DNA of 64,000 nt from Bacillus sp. REN10 (GTDB taxonomy: Bacteria > Bacillota > Bacilli > Bacillales > Domibacillaceae). The notes below the pieces were generated by a model that was not told the DNA's origin, ran no database searches, and worked only from the letters and a program-made list of their open reading frames with translations. The stretch lies in contig NZ_JADHDW010000002.1 of NCBI RefSeq assembly GCF_016820555.1, positions 319,736 to 383,735 of the forward strand, given 5' to 3'. Both the position numbers and the translations under genes were made by a program. Below, in pieces: positions 39,183 to 48,298 of this stretch (within the stretch, counting starts at the first letter, position 1; every line of letters starts with the position of its first letter).

Positions 39183-40130
39183 ATGGAAATGATCTTATTG
39201 CGCCATCCTCATCAATTACATAGAGAAGACTTGCCGCCCCTTGTGATGGCTCTTGGGTTTTTTGATGGTGTGCATAAAGGGCATCAGCAAGTGATTCAAA
39301 CAGCTGTAAATAAAGCGCGAGAGCTAGGCATTAAAAGTGCGGTGATGACTTTTGATCCGCATCCCTCTGTTGTACTCGGTCGAAAGCATAAACAAGTAAA
39401 ACATATTACTCCGCTACAAGAAAAAAAACAAGTGATTGACTCGCTTGGGGCGGATTATTTATTTGTTGTTCGATTTACTTCTGATTTTGCTGCTTTAGAG
39501 CCTCAGCAGTTCATCGACCAATATATTATTGGTTTACATGTTTTGCATGTAGTAGCTGGTTTTGATTATACGTATGGCAAGTTAGGGAAAGGAACGATGG
39601 AAACCATTCATTTTCATTCTAGAGGCCAATTTGATTTTACAACGGTGGATAAACTGGAGTATGAAGCAGAAAAGGTGAGTTCAACAAGAATACGAGCGCT
39701 GCTTGAAAATGGACAAATGGATATCGTTCATCAATTGATTGGTCGACCATACGAGGTGAGAGGCACCGTTATTCATGGAGATAAGCGAGGAAGAAAAATC
39801 GGCTTTCCAACGGCGAATATTGAAGTGAGTGCTGATTTTATTGTTCCGAAAACAGGGGTTTATGCTGTGAAAATCAGAGTAAAGGATCATTGGTATAACG
39901 GAGTTTGTAACATCGGCTATCGACCAACCTTTAAAAATCCGGATGCACCATCATTATCAATTGAGGTACATATTTTTGATTTTGAACACTCAATTTATGG
40001 GGAAGAAGTCGCTATTCAGTGGTTTATTCACATCCGAGGAGAGCAGAAATTTAATGGTATTGAAGAGCTTGTTCGCCAAATTGAAAGAGATAAACAAATG
40101 GCGATTGATTACTTGGCTAAGCCATTATAA
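39183..40130 (+). CDS. ribF: RibF (RibC), bifunctional riboflavin kinase / FAD synthetase
   Basis: The enzyme makes FMN and FAD from riboflavin. The N-terminal adenylyltransferase domain has GFFDGVHKGHQ, the MTFDPHPS segment and SSTRIRALLENG. The C-terminal flavokinase domain has GRKIGFPTANIEV with the following GVYAVKI. Length is 315 residues. GAAGGGTGAAG precedes ATG 39183. In B. subtilis the homologue is called ribC, and mutants deregulate FMN riboswitches. Confidence 0.96.
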   Translation: MEMILLRHPHQLHREDLPPLVMALGFFDGVHKGHQQVIQTAVNKARELGIKSAVMTFDPHPSVVLGRKHKQVKHITPLQEKKQVIDSLGADYLFVVRFTSDFAALEPQQFIDQYIIGLHVLHVVAGFDYTYGKLGKGTMETIHFHSRGQFDFTTVDKLEYEAEKVSSTRIRALLENGQMDIVHQLIGRPYEVRGTVIHGDKRGRKIGFPTANIEVSADFIVPKTGVYAVKIRVKDHWYNGVCNIGYRPTFKNPDAPSLSIEVHIFDFEHSIYGEEVAIQWFIHIRGEQKFNGIEELVRQIERDKQMAIDYLAKPL

Positions 40131-40135
40131 AAAGC

Positions 40136-40164
40136 TTGCATTTTGATCGAAGATTCGATACAAT
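40136..40164 (+). promoter_or_regulatory. Sigma-A promoter for rpsO
   Basis: TTGCAT (40136-40141) and TACAAT (40159-40164) are separated by exactly 17 bp, just after the ribF stop. Confidence 0.7.
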
Positions 40165-40170
40165 TAAGAT

Positions 40171-40257
40171 CGCATAAATCGAACCTTTGCTTGGCATCGC
40201 GCCACTCCGACGTATGCTCAGTAACAGGGGATTTGAAAATTTAAGGAGGAATTACAA
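40171..40257 (+). ncRNA. Probable S15-responsive mRNA leader of rpsO
   Basis: The leader of about 87 nt between the predicted transcript start and rpsO contains the GC-rich block CTTTGCTTGGCATCGCGCC followed by CAGTAACAGGGG. Firmicute rpsO leaders are known to fold into an S15-binding structure for autoregulation. The position and length agree, but I have not matched it to a covariance model. Confidence 0.5.
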
Positions 40258-40527
40258 ATGGCATTAACTCAAGAACGCAAAAACGAAATCATCAGCCAAT
40301 TCAAAACACATGAGAGTGACACTGGATCTCCAGAAGTACAAATTGCTGTACTTACTGAGCAAATCAACACTCTAAATGAGCATTTACGTACTCACAAAAA
40401 AGATCATCATTCACGTCGTGGTCTTTTGAAAATGGTAGGACGTCGTCGTAACTTGTTAACATACCTTCGTAACAAAGACGTTCAACGTTACCGTGAACTA
40501 ATTCAAAAACTTGGCTTACGTCGATAA
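40258..40527 (+). CDS. rpsO: Ribosomal protein S15
   Basis: S15 is a primary binding protein of the 30S central domain. The 89-residue sequence has the universal [39 protein letters not shown] and [20 protein letters not shown] precedes ATG 40258. It forms a single-gene unit with its own promoter, leader and terminator. Confidence 0.98.
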   Translation: MALTQERKNEIISQFKTHESDTGSPEVQIAVLTEQINTLNEHLRTHKKDHHSRRGLLKMVGRRRNLLTYLRNKDVQRYRELIQKLGLRR

Positions 40528-40537
40528 GCAATGCGAG

Positions 40538-40561
40538 AAGCGGGATTTTTCCCGCTTTTTT
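40538..40561 (+). terminator. Rho-independent terminator after rpsO
   Basis: AAGCGGGA (40538-40545) pairs with TCCCGCTT (40550-40557), with a 4-nt T loop and a T run after it. A second hairpin (CATTTGGTG 40575-40583 with CATCAAATG 40592-40600) follows in the gap before pnp. Confidence 0.9.
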
Positions 40562-40672
40562 ATTACGTTTAAAACATTTGGTGTTTCTTTACATCAAATG
40601 ATAAAAATAAGTGCTTAATCAATAAGTTTTCAGTAAATAATACATAAGATAGGTAATTTAAAGGTTATACCT

Positions 40673-40700
40673 TTGCATAGCATGCAACGAATGTTATGCT
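40673..40700 (+). promoter_or_regulatory. Candidate sigma-A promoter for pnp, flanked by inverted repeats
   Basis: TTGCAT (40673-40678) and TATGCT (40695-40700) are 16 bp apart. AAAGGT/ACCTTT (40660-40674) touches the -35, and ATAGCAT/ATGCTAT (40677-40702) covers the -10. The rest of the 195-base gap after the rpsO terminator is AT-rich with no gene. Confidence 0.45.
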
Positions 40701-40757
40701 ATTATGTAGAATGGCAAATTATTCATCATTTTTATTGATATAGAGAGGGGTTCATTT

Positions 40758-42884
40758 ATGGAGCAAGGGAAACAAACATTTTCCATAGAATGGGCAGGCC
40801 GAACGCTGACTGTAGAAATCGGCGAGGTCGCTAAACAAGCAAATGGAGCGGCATTAATCCGCTATGGAGATACGGTTGTGTTAAGCACAGCAACAGCATC
40901 AAAAGAAGCAAAAGCAGTAGACTTTTTCCCATTGACAGTCAATTATGAAGAACGTTTATATGCAGTAGGAAAAATCCCTGGCGGATTTATTAAACGGGAA
41001 GGTCGTCCAAGTGAAAAAGCGACGTTAGCAAGCCGCTTAATTGATCGCCCGATTCGTCCGTTATTTGCTGATGGATTCCGTAATGAAGTGCAAGTTATCA
41101 GTATCGTCATGAGCGTAGATCAAGACTGTTCATCTGAAATGGCCGCGATGTTTGGTTCTTCTTTAGCGCTAAGCCTTTCTGATATCCCATTTGAAGGTCC
41201 TATTGCCGGTGTTGTTGTAGGTCGTGTTGACGGCGAGTTCATTATTAATCCATCTGTTGAGCAAATGGAAAAAAGCGATATGAACTTAACGGTTGCTGGT
41301 ACGAAAGATGCCATCAACATGGTTGAAGCTGGTGCGGATGAAGTACCTGAAGAAGTAATGCTTGAAGCGATCATGTTCGGGCATGAAGAAATTAAACGGA
41401 TGATTGCTTTCCAAGAGGAAATTGTCCAGGCAGTTGGAAAAGAAAAAATCGAAGTTGAACTATATGAGATTGACGCAGATATTGAGCAAAAAGTTCGTGC
41501 TCTTTGTGAACAAGATATGATTCAAGCGATTCAAGTGCAAGAAAAGCACGCTCGTGAAGAAGCCATCACAGCAGTGAAAAATACAGTGAAAGAGAAATTC
41601 ATTGAAGAAGAAGCTGATGACGAAACGATGAAACAAGTAGGGCAAATGCTTGATAAGCTTGTGAAGGAAGAGGTTCGTCGTTTAATTACGGTGGAAAAAG
41701 TTCGCCCAGACGGACGTCAAATCGATGAGATTCGTCCACTTGCTTCTACGATCGGTATTTTGCCGCGCACGCACGGTTCGGGAATGTTTACGCGTGGACA
41801 AACGCAAGTGCTAAGCATCTGTACGCTCGGCGCTCTAGGCGATGTGCAAATTTTAGATGGATTAGGTGTGGAAGAATCAAAACGCTTTATGCATCATTAC
41901 AATTTCCCTTCCTTCAGTGTTGGTGAAACTCGTCCTCTTCGTGCGCCAGGTCGCCGTGAAATTGGACATGGGGCGCTAGGAGAAAGAGCGCTTGAGCCAA
42001 TTGTTCCTAGTGAAAAGGATTTCCCATACACGATTCGTCTTGTGTCAGAAGTACTAGAATCGAATGGTTCTTCTTCTCAAGCTAGTATTTGTGCAAGCAC
42101 GATGGCGATGATGGATGCTGGTGTACCAATTAAAGCACCGGTAGCAGGGATCGCGATGGGGCTAGTGAAATCTGGCGAAAATTATACGGTGTTAACAGAT
42201 ATTCAAGGATTAGAAGATCATTTAGGTGATATGGATTTCAAAGTGGCAGGTACATCTAATGGGGTAACAGCGCTTCAAATGGATATTAAAATTGAAGGGC
42301 TTAGCCGAGAAATTTTAGAAGAAGCATTGCAACAAGCGAAAAAAGGTCGGATGCAGATTTTAGAACATATGATGGCTACTATTTCTGAACCGCGAGAAGA
42401 ATTATCTGCGTATGCACCGAAGATTTTAACGATGAACATTAATCCGGATAAGATCCGTGATGTTATTGGACCAAGCGGTAAACAAATCAATAAAATTATT
42501 GATGAGACCGGAGTTAAGATTGATATCGAGCAAGATGGAACGATTTTCATTTCCTCTACAGATGCTGCTAAAAATAACGAAGCGAAGAAAATCATTGAAG
42601 ACATCGTTCGTGAAGTGGAAGTTGGCCAAATGTATTTAGGAACAGTTAAGCGCATTGAGAAGTTTGGGGCTTTTGTTGAACTGTTTCCAGGTAAAGACGG
42701 CTTAGTGCATATTTCTGAATTAGCGGAAGAGCGTGTTCGCAAAGTGGAAGATGTTGTGTCTCTTGGAGATCAATTGCTAGTGAAAGTAATCAATATTGAT
42801 GATCAAGGGCGAGTAAACATTTCTCGTAAAGCAGTATTAAAAGAGCAGAAGGAAGCCGCTGAAAAGCAGCAGCAAGAATCTTAA
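40758..42884 (+). CDS. pnp: Polynucleotide phosphorylase
   Basis: PNPase is a 3'-5' phosphorolytic exoribonuclease of the RNA degradosome network. Two RNase PH domains are visible, the first with [20 protein letters not shown] and the second with [17 protein letters not shown] domain ([18 protein letters not shown]) and a C-terminal S1 domain ([20 protein letters not shown], ending [10 protein letters not shown]) follow. The 708 residues are typical. AGAGAGGGG lies before ATG 40758. It forms its own unit, ended by an unusual structured terminator. Confidence 0.98.
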   Translation: MEQGKQTFSIEWAGRTLTVEIGEVAKQANGAALIRYGDTVVLSTATASKEAKAVDFFPLTVNYEERLYAVGKIPGGFIKREGRPSEKATLASRLIDRPIRPLFADGFRNEVQVISIVMSVDQDCSSEMAAMFGSSLALSLSDIPFEGPIAGVVVGRVDGEFIINPSVEQMEKSDMNLTVAGTKDAINMVEAGADEVPEEVMLEAIMFGHEEIKRMIAFQEEIVQAVGKEKIEVELYEIDADIEQKVRALCEQDMIQAIQVQEKHAREEAITAVKNTVKEKFIEEEADDETMKQVGQMLDKLVKEEVRRLITVEKVRPDGRQIDEIRPLASTIGILPRTHGSGMFTRGQTQVLSICTLGALGDVQILDGLGVEESKRFMHHYNFPSFSVGETRPLRAPGRREIGHGALGERALEPIVPSEKDFPYTIRLVSEVLESNGSSSQASICASTMAMMDAGVPIKAPVAGIAMGLVKSGENYTVLTDIQGLEDHLGDMDFKVAGTSNGVTALQMDIKIEGLSREILEEALQQAKKGRMQILEHMMATISEPREELSAYAPKILTMNINPDKIRDVIGPSGKQINKIIDETGVKIDIEQDGTIFISSTDAAKNNEAKKIIEDIVREVEVGQMYLGTVKRIEKFGAFVELFPGKDGLVHISELAEERVRKVEDVVSLGDQLLVKVINIDDQGRVNISRKAVLKEQKEAAEKQQQES

Positions 42885-42903
42885 TAGCAAGATCTTTTAT
42901 AAC

Positions 42904-42991
42904 GGGTCTGCCTTTCATGAACGTTACCATACCTCAAAAAGCTATCGATGATAGGTTGTAGGTATTGAATCATGAGGGCAAGCCCTTTTTT
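42904..42991 (+). terminator. Nested, structured terminator after pnp
   Basis: The outer stem pairs 42904-42920 (GGGTCTGCCTTTCATGA) with 42970-42985 (TCATGAGGGCAAGCCC), with one mismatch and one bulge, followed by six T. Inside it are ATACCT/AGGTAT (42929-42934 with 42960-42965) and a tight hairpin CTATC-GAT-GATAG (42942-42954). The size is well beyond a simple terminator. Confidence 0.75.
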
Positions 42992-43042
42992 CATGGATAT
43001 ACACATTTGGCTGTTTGTACAATTGACCGAGTTCTACTTCCA

Positions 43043-43072
43043 TTTGTTCATTCATAGTGTTAAATGAACGAA
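43043..43072 (+). promoter_or_regulatory. Hairpin directly before the ylxY ribosome site
   Basis: TTTGTTCATT (43043-43052) pairs with AATGAACGAA (43063-43072) over 10 bp with one G-U pair and a 10-nt loop. GGGAGG starts at the next base. I find no convincing promoter in this gap; TTGACC at 43023 lacks a spaced -10. Confidence 0.5.
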
Positions 43073-43085
43073 GGGAGGAATAGGC

Positions 43086-44042
43086 ATGTCGACAGCAAAA
43101 AAAGTGGCAAGTCTCATCGTTATTGCGATCATCGCCTTTACCATTATGAGTTATACATCAATTAACACCTATATAAATAGCTTGAAATATGATACGATCA
43201 CTGTACAAAAGTCGCTTCAATCCTTAGAGGGAAGAATAAGAGATGAGGCAAAAAAACGGCAACAAGAACCTCAAGATGCTACAATTGATCGTGTATGGAA
43301 AACAACCCCCGGGTATAATGGAGTGAAAGTCGATGTTGAGAAGTCGTTAAAAAACATGAAAAAAGATGGAATATTTGTTGAAAAACATTTAATATACAGG
43401 CAGATACCCCCGAAAAAACATTTAAAAGATTTACCGCCAGCCCCGATTTATCGAGGGCATCCAGATAAGCCGATGATTGCCTTTGGCATCAATGTTGCGT
43501 GGGGAGAAGAGTATTTACCTGACATGCTTGCAACGTTAAAAAAGCATCAAATTCATGCCACCTTTTTTTTTGAAGGGAAATGGGTCAAAAAACACCCTGA
43601 TCTTGCGAAGATGATTGTTAAGGCGGGACATGAAGCGGGAAATCATTCTTATTCACATCCAGATATGGCCGTATTAAGCGCAAATAAAACAAAGGAAGAG
43701 ATGGTTAAGACGAATGAAGTGATCGAAGCGATCACGGGCCATACACCTAAATTATTTGCTCCGCCTAGCGGAAGCTTTAACGAGCAAACGATACAAGAGG
43801 CGCATAAGCTTGGCATGCTGACAACATTATGGACGGTCGATACAATTGATTGGAGAAAGCCGACCCCCAATGCGTTAATTGAACGAGTGATGGATAAAGT
43901 GCATCCAGGGGCAATTATTTTAATGCATCCAACAAAGTCTTCATCTGCTTCCTTAAACACCCTCATTCAAGAAATTGAAGCAAAGGATTTTAAAATAGGT
44001 ACGGTATCCAACCTATTAAGTGAGACACGGATATTGAAATAG
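43086..44042 (+). CDS. ylxY: YlxY, polysaccharide deacetylase-like protein
   Basis: The 318-residue protein has an N-terminal transmembrane or signal-anchor helix (about residues 6-25), then a NodB-type domain from about residue 130. The metal-binding His motif is intact in NHSYSHPDM. The first catalytic motif, normally TFDDG, reads GINVAWGEE, so both aspartates of that box are missing. Activity as a deacetylase is therefore doubtful; a sporulation or cell-wall binding role is possible. The homologue YlxY lies at the same place in B. subtilis. GGGAGGAATAGGC precedes ATG 43086. Confidence 0.88.
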   Translation: MSTAKKVASLIVIAIIAFTIMSYTSINTYINSLKYDTITVQKSLQSLEGRIRDEAKKRQQEPQDATIDRVWKTTPGYNGVKVDVEKSLKNMKKDGIFVEKHLIYRQIPPKKHLKDLPPAPIYRGHPDKPMIAFGINVAWGEEYLPDMLATLKKHQIHATFFFEGKWVKKHPDLAKMIVKAGHEAGNHSYSHPDMAVLSANKTKEEMVKTNEVIEAITGHTPKLFAPPSGSFNEQTIQEAHKLGMLTTLWTVDTIDWRKPTPNALIERVMDKVHPGAIILMHPTKSSSASLNTLIQEIEAKDFKIGTVSNLLSETRILK

Positions 44043-44091
44043 AGATAGGGCAGAGCTTGATTTTTGTTACAGCTAGAACAGGAGGATTACA

Positions 44092-45327
44092 TTGATAAAG
44101 AAATTTACTTGCGACAATGGAGTTATAATCGTGTTAGAAGAAATTCCAACCGTTAGATCGGCAGCGATCGGAATTTGGATCGCTACAGGTTCAAGAGATG
44201 AAGTTCCGGAGAATAATGGAATTTCACATTTTCTTGAGCACATGTTTTTTAAAGGGACGGAAACGAAGTCAGCGAAGGAAATTGCTGAAAGCTTTGATAG
44301 CATCGGTGGACAAGTGAATGCATTTACATCGAAAGAATACACTTGTTATTATGCGAAAGTGTTAGATAATCATGCATCTTATGCGCTATCTACTCTTGCG
44401 GATATGTTTTTTCATTCTTCCTTTGACCAAGAAGAGATGAATAAAGAGAAGAATGTGGTGGCGGAAGAAATTAAAATGTATGAGGACACACCGGATGATA
44501 TCGTTCATGATCTCTTAAGCCAAGCGGTATATGAGAATCATTCACTGGGCTATCCGATTCTTGGGACGGAAGAGACGTTATCCAGCTTTACGCAAGATAC
44601 ATTAAAACAATACATGTATGATATGTATACGCCAGATCGCGTAGTTATCTCTATTGCTGGCAACGTGAGTGAAGAATTAGTCAAACAAGCGGAGTCGCTG
44701 TTTGGAAGCTATGAAGGTGGCAGCCGGACGGTGAATCAATCAGTCCCGCAGTTTTATTGCAACCAACTGTCGAGAAGAAAAGAAACAGAGCAAGCTCATT
44801 TATGTTTAGGGTTTCAAGGGCTGCCTTTAGGCAATGAAGATATTTATAGCTTAATTATATTGAACAACATTGTTGGAGGCAGTATGTCGTCCCGTTTATT
44901 CCAAGAAGTTCGTGAGCAAAGGGGACTGGCTTATTCCGTCTTTTCTTACCACTCTTCTTTTCAAGATAGCGGTCTTGTAACGATATATGGAGGAACAGGT
45001 GCCAAACAGTTAGATCAATTATTTGAAACGATTCAAGGAACACTTACTTCCTTGAAAAAAGAAGGCATTACAGCAAAAGAATTGCATAACAGTAAAGAGC
45101 AGTTAAAAGGAAGTTTAATGCTTAGCCTAGAAAGTACTAATAGTCGAATGAGCCGAAACGGGAAAAATGAACTTATTTTAAGAAAGCATCGTTCGTTAGA
45201 TGAAACGGTTAGTTTGATCGATGGGGTAACACTTGAATCCGTGAATCGTATGGCTGAAATCATCTTTACTGAAGATTATTCTGCCGCGCTTATTAGTCCG
45301 GATGGAAAACTGCCGGCTTCTATATAA
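44092..45327 (+). CDS. mlpA: MlpA (YmxG), M16-family zinc peptidase
   Basis: A processing-peptidase-like M16B protein. The inverted zinc motif HFLEH is at residues 46-50, with the downstream Glu region EKNVVAEEIKMYEDTPDD and the C-terminal M16 domain. In B. subtilis MlpA influences extracellular protease and aprE-related regulation. Start is TTG 44092 after AGGAGG. The 411 residues are typical. The gene that often follows, ymxH, is absent here. Confidence 0.92.
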   Translation: MIKKFTCDNGVIIVLEEIPTVRSAAIGIWIATGSRDEVPENNGISHFLEHMFFKGTETKSAKEIAESFDSIGGQVNAFTSKEYTCYYAKVLDNHASYALSTLADMFFHSSFDQEEMNKEKNVVAEEIKMYEDTPDDIVHDLLSQAVYENHSLGYPILGTEETLSSFTQDTLKQYMYDMYTPDRVVISIAGNVSEELVKQAESLFGSYEGGSRTVNQSVPQFYCNQLSRRKETEQAHLCLGFQGLPLGNEDIYSLIILNNIVGGSMSSRLFQEVREQRGLAYSVFSYHSSFQDSGLVTIYGGTGAKQLDQLFETIQGTLTSLKKEGITAKELHNSKEQLKGSLMLSLESTNSRMSRNGKNELILRKHRSLDETVSLIDGVTLESVNRMAEIIFTEDYSAALISPDGKLPASI

Positions 45328-45456
45328 AATTACTGGCGATGTGGATCGTTGGACGTTTTCAGCGCGAGGATCAAAAACGTTAGTTAATAGATTGGCAACA
45401 AGGATCTGTCCTGATGAAGGATGGATTCTTTTGTTTTAGAAAACGATATTTTATTT

Positions 45457-45484
45457 CACCCTTAAAAAATTTTTTCATACAATA
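45457..45484 (+). promoter_or_regulatory. Sigma-K-type promoter for dpaAB
   Basis: CATACAATA (45476-45484) fits the sigma-K -10 consensus CATANNNTA exactly. CACC (45457-45460) 15 bp upstream fits the -35 AC element. In B. subtilis the dpaAB operon is transcribed by sigma-K in the mother cell. The position, about 40 bases before dpaA, also argues against the longer upstream open frame. Confidence 0.72.
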
Positions 45485-45527
45485 TAAAAGTGAATCGGTG
45501 CTACAGATAAAAAGGATGGTGAAAATG

Positions 45528-46412
45528 ATGCTGACGGGACTTCAAGTTGCTGTATTAGGCGGAGATGCTCGCCAACTTGAAATTATTCGGAAATTAACAG
45601 AGCTGGATGCAAAAATTTATTTAGCTGGATTTGATCAATTAGAGCAAAGTTTCACTGGAGCAGTAAAGGAAAGCATGGAAGACATTCCTTTTGAAGAAAT
45701 GGACGCGATTGTTCTGCCCGTTGCTGGTTTACAAGCGAATGGTGAAGTAGAAACTGTCTTTTCAAACAGTCATTTACGATTATCAAAAGATATTTTTGAG
45801 AAAACACCTGACCATTGTGTCATTTTTACAGGGATTAGCCCTCCCTTGTTAACGAATATGGCGGAAAAAGCAGGAAGAAAAATCGTTCGTTTGTTTGACC
45901 GTGATGATGTCGCCATTTATAACTCGATCCCTACTGCTGAAGGGGCTGTTCTTATGGCAATTCAGCATACCGACTTCACCATTCATGGATCAACAGTCGT
46001 TGTAATTGGGATGGGACGTGTAGGAATGAGTGTGGCTAGAACATTTAACAATCTAGGTGCGCATGTTCTCGTAGGTGCCAGGAAGAGCGAGCACTTGGCT
46101 CGGGCGATTGAAATGGGGGTAACGCCATTTAAAATGAACGAATTATCAGCGGTGGCAGAAAAAGCAGATATCATTATTAACACCGTTCCTTCTTTAGTGG
46201 TAACGGCGTCTGCCATTGCTAAGATGAGACCTCATACACTGATCATTGATCTGGCCTCCAAGCCTGGAGGGACAGATTTTCGATACGCGGAGAAAAGAGG
46301 CATAAAAGCGATTTTAGCCCTTGGGCTTCCAGGTCTTGTTGCTCCTAAAACAGCCGGACAAATATTAGCCAACGTGTTGGCGGAACTATTAAAGAATGAT
46401 GTAGCAAAATGA
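45528..46412 (+). CDS. dpaA: DpaA (SpoVFA), dipicolinate synthase subunit A
   Basis: DpaA and DpaB make dipicolinic acid from dihydrodipicolinate in the mother cell for export to the forespore core. The sequence starts MLTGLQVAVLGGDARQLEII, the family start, and has a second Rossmann motif VVVIGMGRVGMSVARTF and the GLPGLVAPKTAGQILANVL end. The frame is open from 45414, but the likely sigma-K promoter lies inside that stretch. GGATGGTGAAA favours ATG 45525 or 45528. The length from 45528 is 294 residues. Its substrate comes from DapA, encoded 3 kb downstream. Confidence 0.96.
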   Translation: MLTGLQVAVLGGDARQLEIIRKLTELDAKIYLAGFDQLEQSFTGAVKESMEDIPFEEMDAIVLPVAGLQANGEVETVFSNSHLRLSKDIFEKTPDHCVIFTGISPPLLTNMAEKAGRKIVRLFDRDDVAIYNSIPTAEGAVLMAIQHTDFTIHGSTVVVIGMGRVGMSVARTFNNLGAHVLVGARKSEHLARAIEMGVTPFKMNELSAVAEKADIIINTVPSLVVTASAIAKMRPHTLIIDLASKPGGTDFRYAEKRGIKAILALGLPGLVAPKTAGQILANVLAELLKNDVAK

Positions 46413-46427
46413 AAGGAGAGCAGGGAT

Positions 46428-47027
46428 ATGACGTTAAAAGGAAAACGAATTGGCTTTGGCATCACTGGATCGCATTGCACGTACAGTGAAATTTTCCCGC
46501 AAATTGAACAGCTAGTTCAGCTTGGAGCCGAAGTTGTTCCAGTTGTGACAGGGACCGTCAAAGGGACAGGAACTCGCTTTGGAGAGGCAGGAGAATGGGT
46601 TGAGAAAATTGAAAAATTAACCAATACGACAGTCATCGATTCTATTGTTGAAGCAGAACCCTTAGGACCTAAATCCCCTCTTGATTGTATGGTAATAGCT
46701 CCTATTACTGGAAACTCTCTCAGTAAATTAGCGAATGCCATGACAGATTCTCCCGTTTTAATGGCCGCAAAAGCAACGCTTCGTAATCATAGACCAGTTG
46801 TCCTTGGCATATCTACGAATGATGCTCTAGGATTAAATGGCATAAATATTATGAGGCTAATGCCTACTAAACATATTTATTTTATTCCATTTGGTCAAGA
46901 TGACCCCGTAAGAAAGCCTAATTCCATGGTGGCGCGCATGGATAGCTTAATTGAAACGATTGAGGCAGCGTTACTTGGAAAACAAGTTCAACCTGTCATT
47001 ATTGAACGGTTTAGGGATGGGAATTAA
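46428..47027 (+). CDS. dpaB: DpaB (SpoVFB), dipicolinate synthase subunit B
   Basis: The flavoprotein-like partner of DpaA. Its 199 residues begin LKGKRIGFGITGSHCTY and show the flavoprotein-family pattern (VVPVVTGTVKGTGTRFG, PLDCMVIAPITGNSLSKLAN). The C-terminus has FIPFGQDDPVRKPNSMVAR. GAAAGGAGAGCAGGG lies before ATG 46428, 15 bases after dpaA, consistent with co-transcription from the sigma-K promoter. Confidence 0.96.
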   Translation: MTLKGKRIGFGITGSHCTYSEIFPQIEQLVQLGAEVVPVVTGTVKGTGTRFGEAGEWVEKIEKLTNTTVIDSIVEAEPLGPKSPLDCMVIAPITGNSLSKLANAMTDSPVLMAAKATLRNHRPVVLGISTNDALGLNGINIMRLMPTKHIYFIPFGQDDPVRKPNSMVARMDSLIETIEAALLGKQVQPVIIERFRDGN

Positions 47028-47041
47028 CCTTCCCTTTTTTC
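47013..47041 (+). terminator. Terminator at the end of dpaB
   Basis: AGGGATGG (47013-47020) pairs with CCTTCCCT (47028-47035) with one U-U mismatch, then a T-rich tail (TTTTTTCTCTTTTTTT). The left arm overlaps the last dpaB codons. Confidence 0.65.
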
Positions 47042-47202
47042 TCTTTTTTTAATAACTGAATATTTTCTTCTGCTTTTCAAACTTTAATGTGTTAAAATAA
47101 TAGCTATTAAAAAATGTTGTTACATTTTTTCTACTATTTTTTATTATGAAAAAACGTGTTACATATACACGAGTATTTTGGTCTAGGGAAAGGGGAAGAA
47201 AA

Positions 47203-48255
47203 ATGAGTAATCAAGGATTTCATGTAGCTGTAGTAGGTGCAACAGGAGCAGTAGGACAACAAATGTTAGACACATTAGCGAACAGAGATTTTCCGATTCG
47301 TGAGCTTACATTGCTATCATCTGCGCGTTCAGCTGGGAAAGTAATTGTATTTAAAGGTGAAGAAGTGATCGTACAAGAAGCGAAGCCTGAAAGTTTTGAA
47401 GGTGTCGATATCGCTCTTTTCAGCGCGGGTGGAAGCATCTCTAAAGAGTTAGCTCCAGAAGCAGCTAAACGCGGTGCGATTGTTATTGACAATACAAGCG
47501 CGTTCAGAATGGATCCTGAAGTGCCACTTGTTGTTCCGGAAGTCAATAAAGAGGATTTACGACAACATAAAGGCATCATTGCTAATCCGAACTGTTCGAC
47601 GATTCAAATGGTCGCAGCTCTTGAACCGCTTCGTCAAGCGTATGGTTTGAAAAAGGTACTAGTGTCTACGTACCAAGCTGTATCAGGAGCGGGTGCCAAA
47701 GCGGTTCAAGAATTAAACGAACAAACAAAAGCCATTATCGAAGGAAAAGAATTTCAACCGGAAATTCTTCCTGTAGGTAGCGATAAGAAGCATTATCAAA
47801 TTGCTTTCAATGCAATTCCTCAAATTGATAAGTTCGAGGAAAATGGCTTTACATTTGAAGAAATGAAAATGATTAATGAAACAAAAAAAATTATGCATAT
47901 GCCAGAATTAAAGGTGGCAGCCACTTGTGTGCGCCTTCCGATTGCCACAGGACATTCTGAGTCATTATACTTTGAAGTAGAGGCAAGCGGTGTAACAGCA
48001 GAAGATATCCAAGCCAAATTAAAGGATGCTCCAGGGATCGTATTAGAAGACAATCCTTCTGAGCAAGTGTATCCAATGCCAGCTCATTGCGTCGGCAAAA
48101 TTGATGTATTTGTTGGACGAATCAGAAAAGACTTAGATGAAGATACAGGCTTCCATATGTGGGTTGTATCTGATAACTTATTAAAGGGTGCTGCTTGGAA
48201 CTCTGTCCAAATTGCTGAAACTTTAGTTGAAATGGGTCTAGTTGAAGCAAAATAA
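47203..48255 (+). CDS. asd: Aspartate-semialdehyde dehydrogenase
   Basis: Asd reduces aspartyl phosphate to aspartate semialdehyde, the branch point to lysine, threonine, methionine and diaminopimelate. The NADP-binding GATGAVGQQML and the active-site Cys C131 in NPNCSTIQMV are present, as is the downstream GHSESLYFE. The frame is open from 47146, but AAAGGGGAAG before ATG 47203 gives the family start and 350 residues. The AT-rich 175-base gap upstream contains weak promoter-like elements (TTGTTA at 47117 and TATTAT at 47142) that I do not trust. It starts the asd-dapG-dapA operon. Confidence 0.96.
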   Translation: MSNQGFHVAVVGATGAVGQQMLDTLANRDFPIRELTLLSSARSAGKVIVFKGEEVIVQEAKPESFEGVDIALFSAGGSISKELAPEAAKRGAIVIDNTSAFRMDPEVPLVVPEVNKEDLRQHKGIIANPNCSTIQMVAALEPLRQAYGLKKVLVSTYQAVSGAGAKAVQELNEQTKAIIEGKEFQPEILPVGSDKKHYQIAFNAIPQIDKFEENGFTFEEMKMINETKKIMHMPELKVAATCVRLPIATGHSESLYFEVEASGVTAEDIQAKLKDAPGIVLEDNPSEQVYPMPAHCVGKIDVFVGRIRKDLDEDTGFHMWVVSDNLLKGAAWNSVQIAETLVEMGLVEAK

Positions 48256-48298
48256 CTGGTAGACCAATTCTCACCGAGGAAATGCAGAGGTGTAAAAA

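Noticed and set aside
42275-42742. 155-codon open frame on the - strand
   Set aside because: Antisense to the KH/S1 part of pnp, composition typical of a shadow frame, no family features.
45414-45527. N-terminal extension of dpaA
   Set aside because: It lacks a ribosome site, encodes no family sequence, and contains the likely sigma-K promoter.
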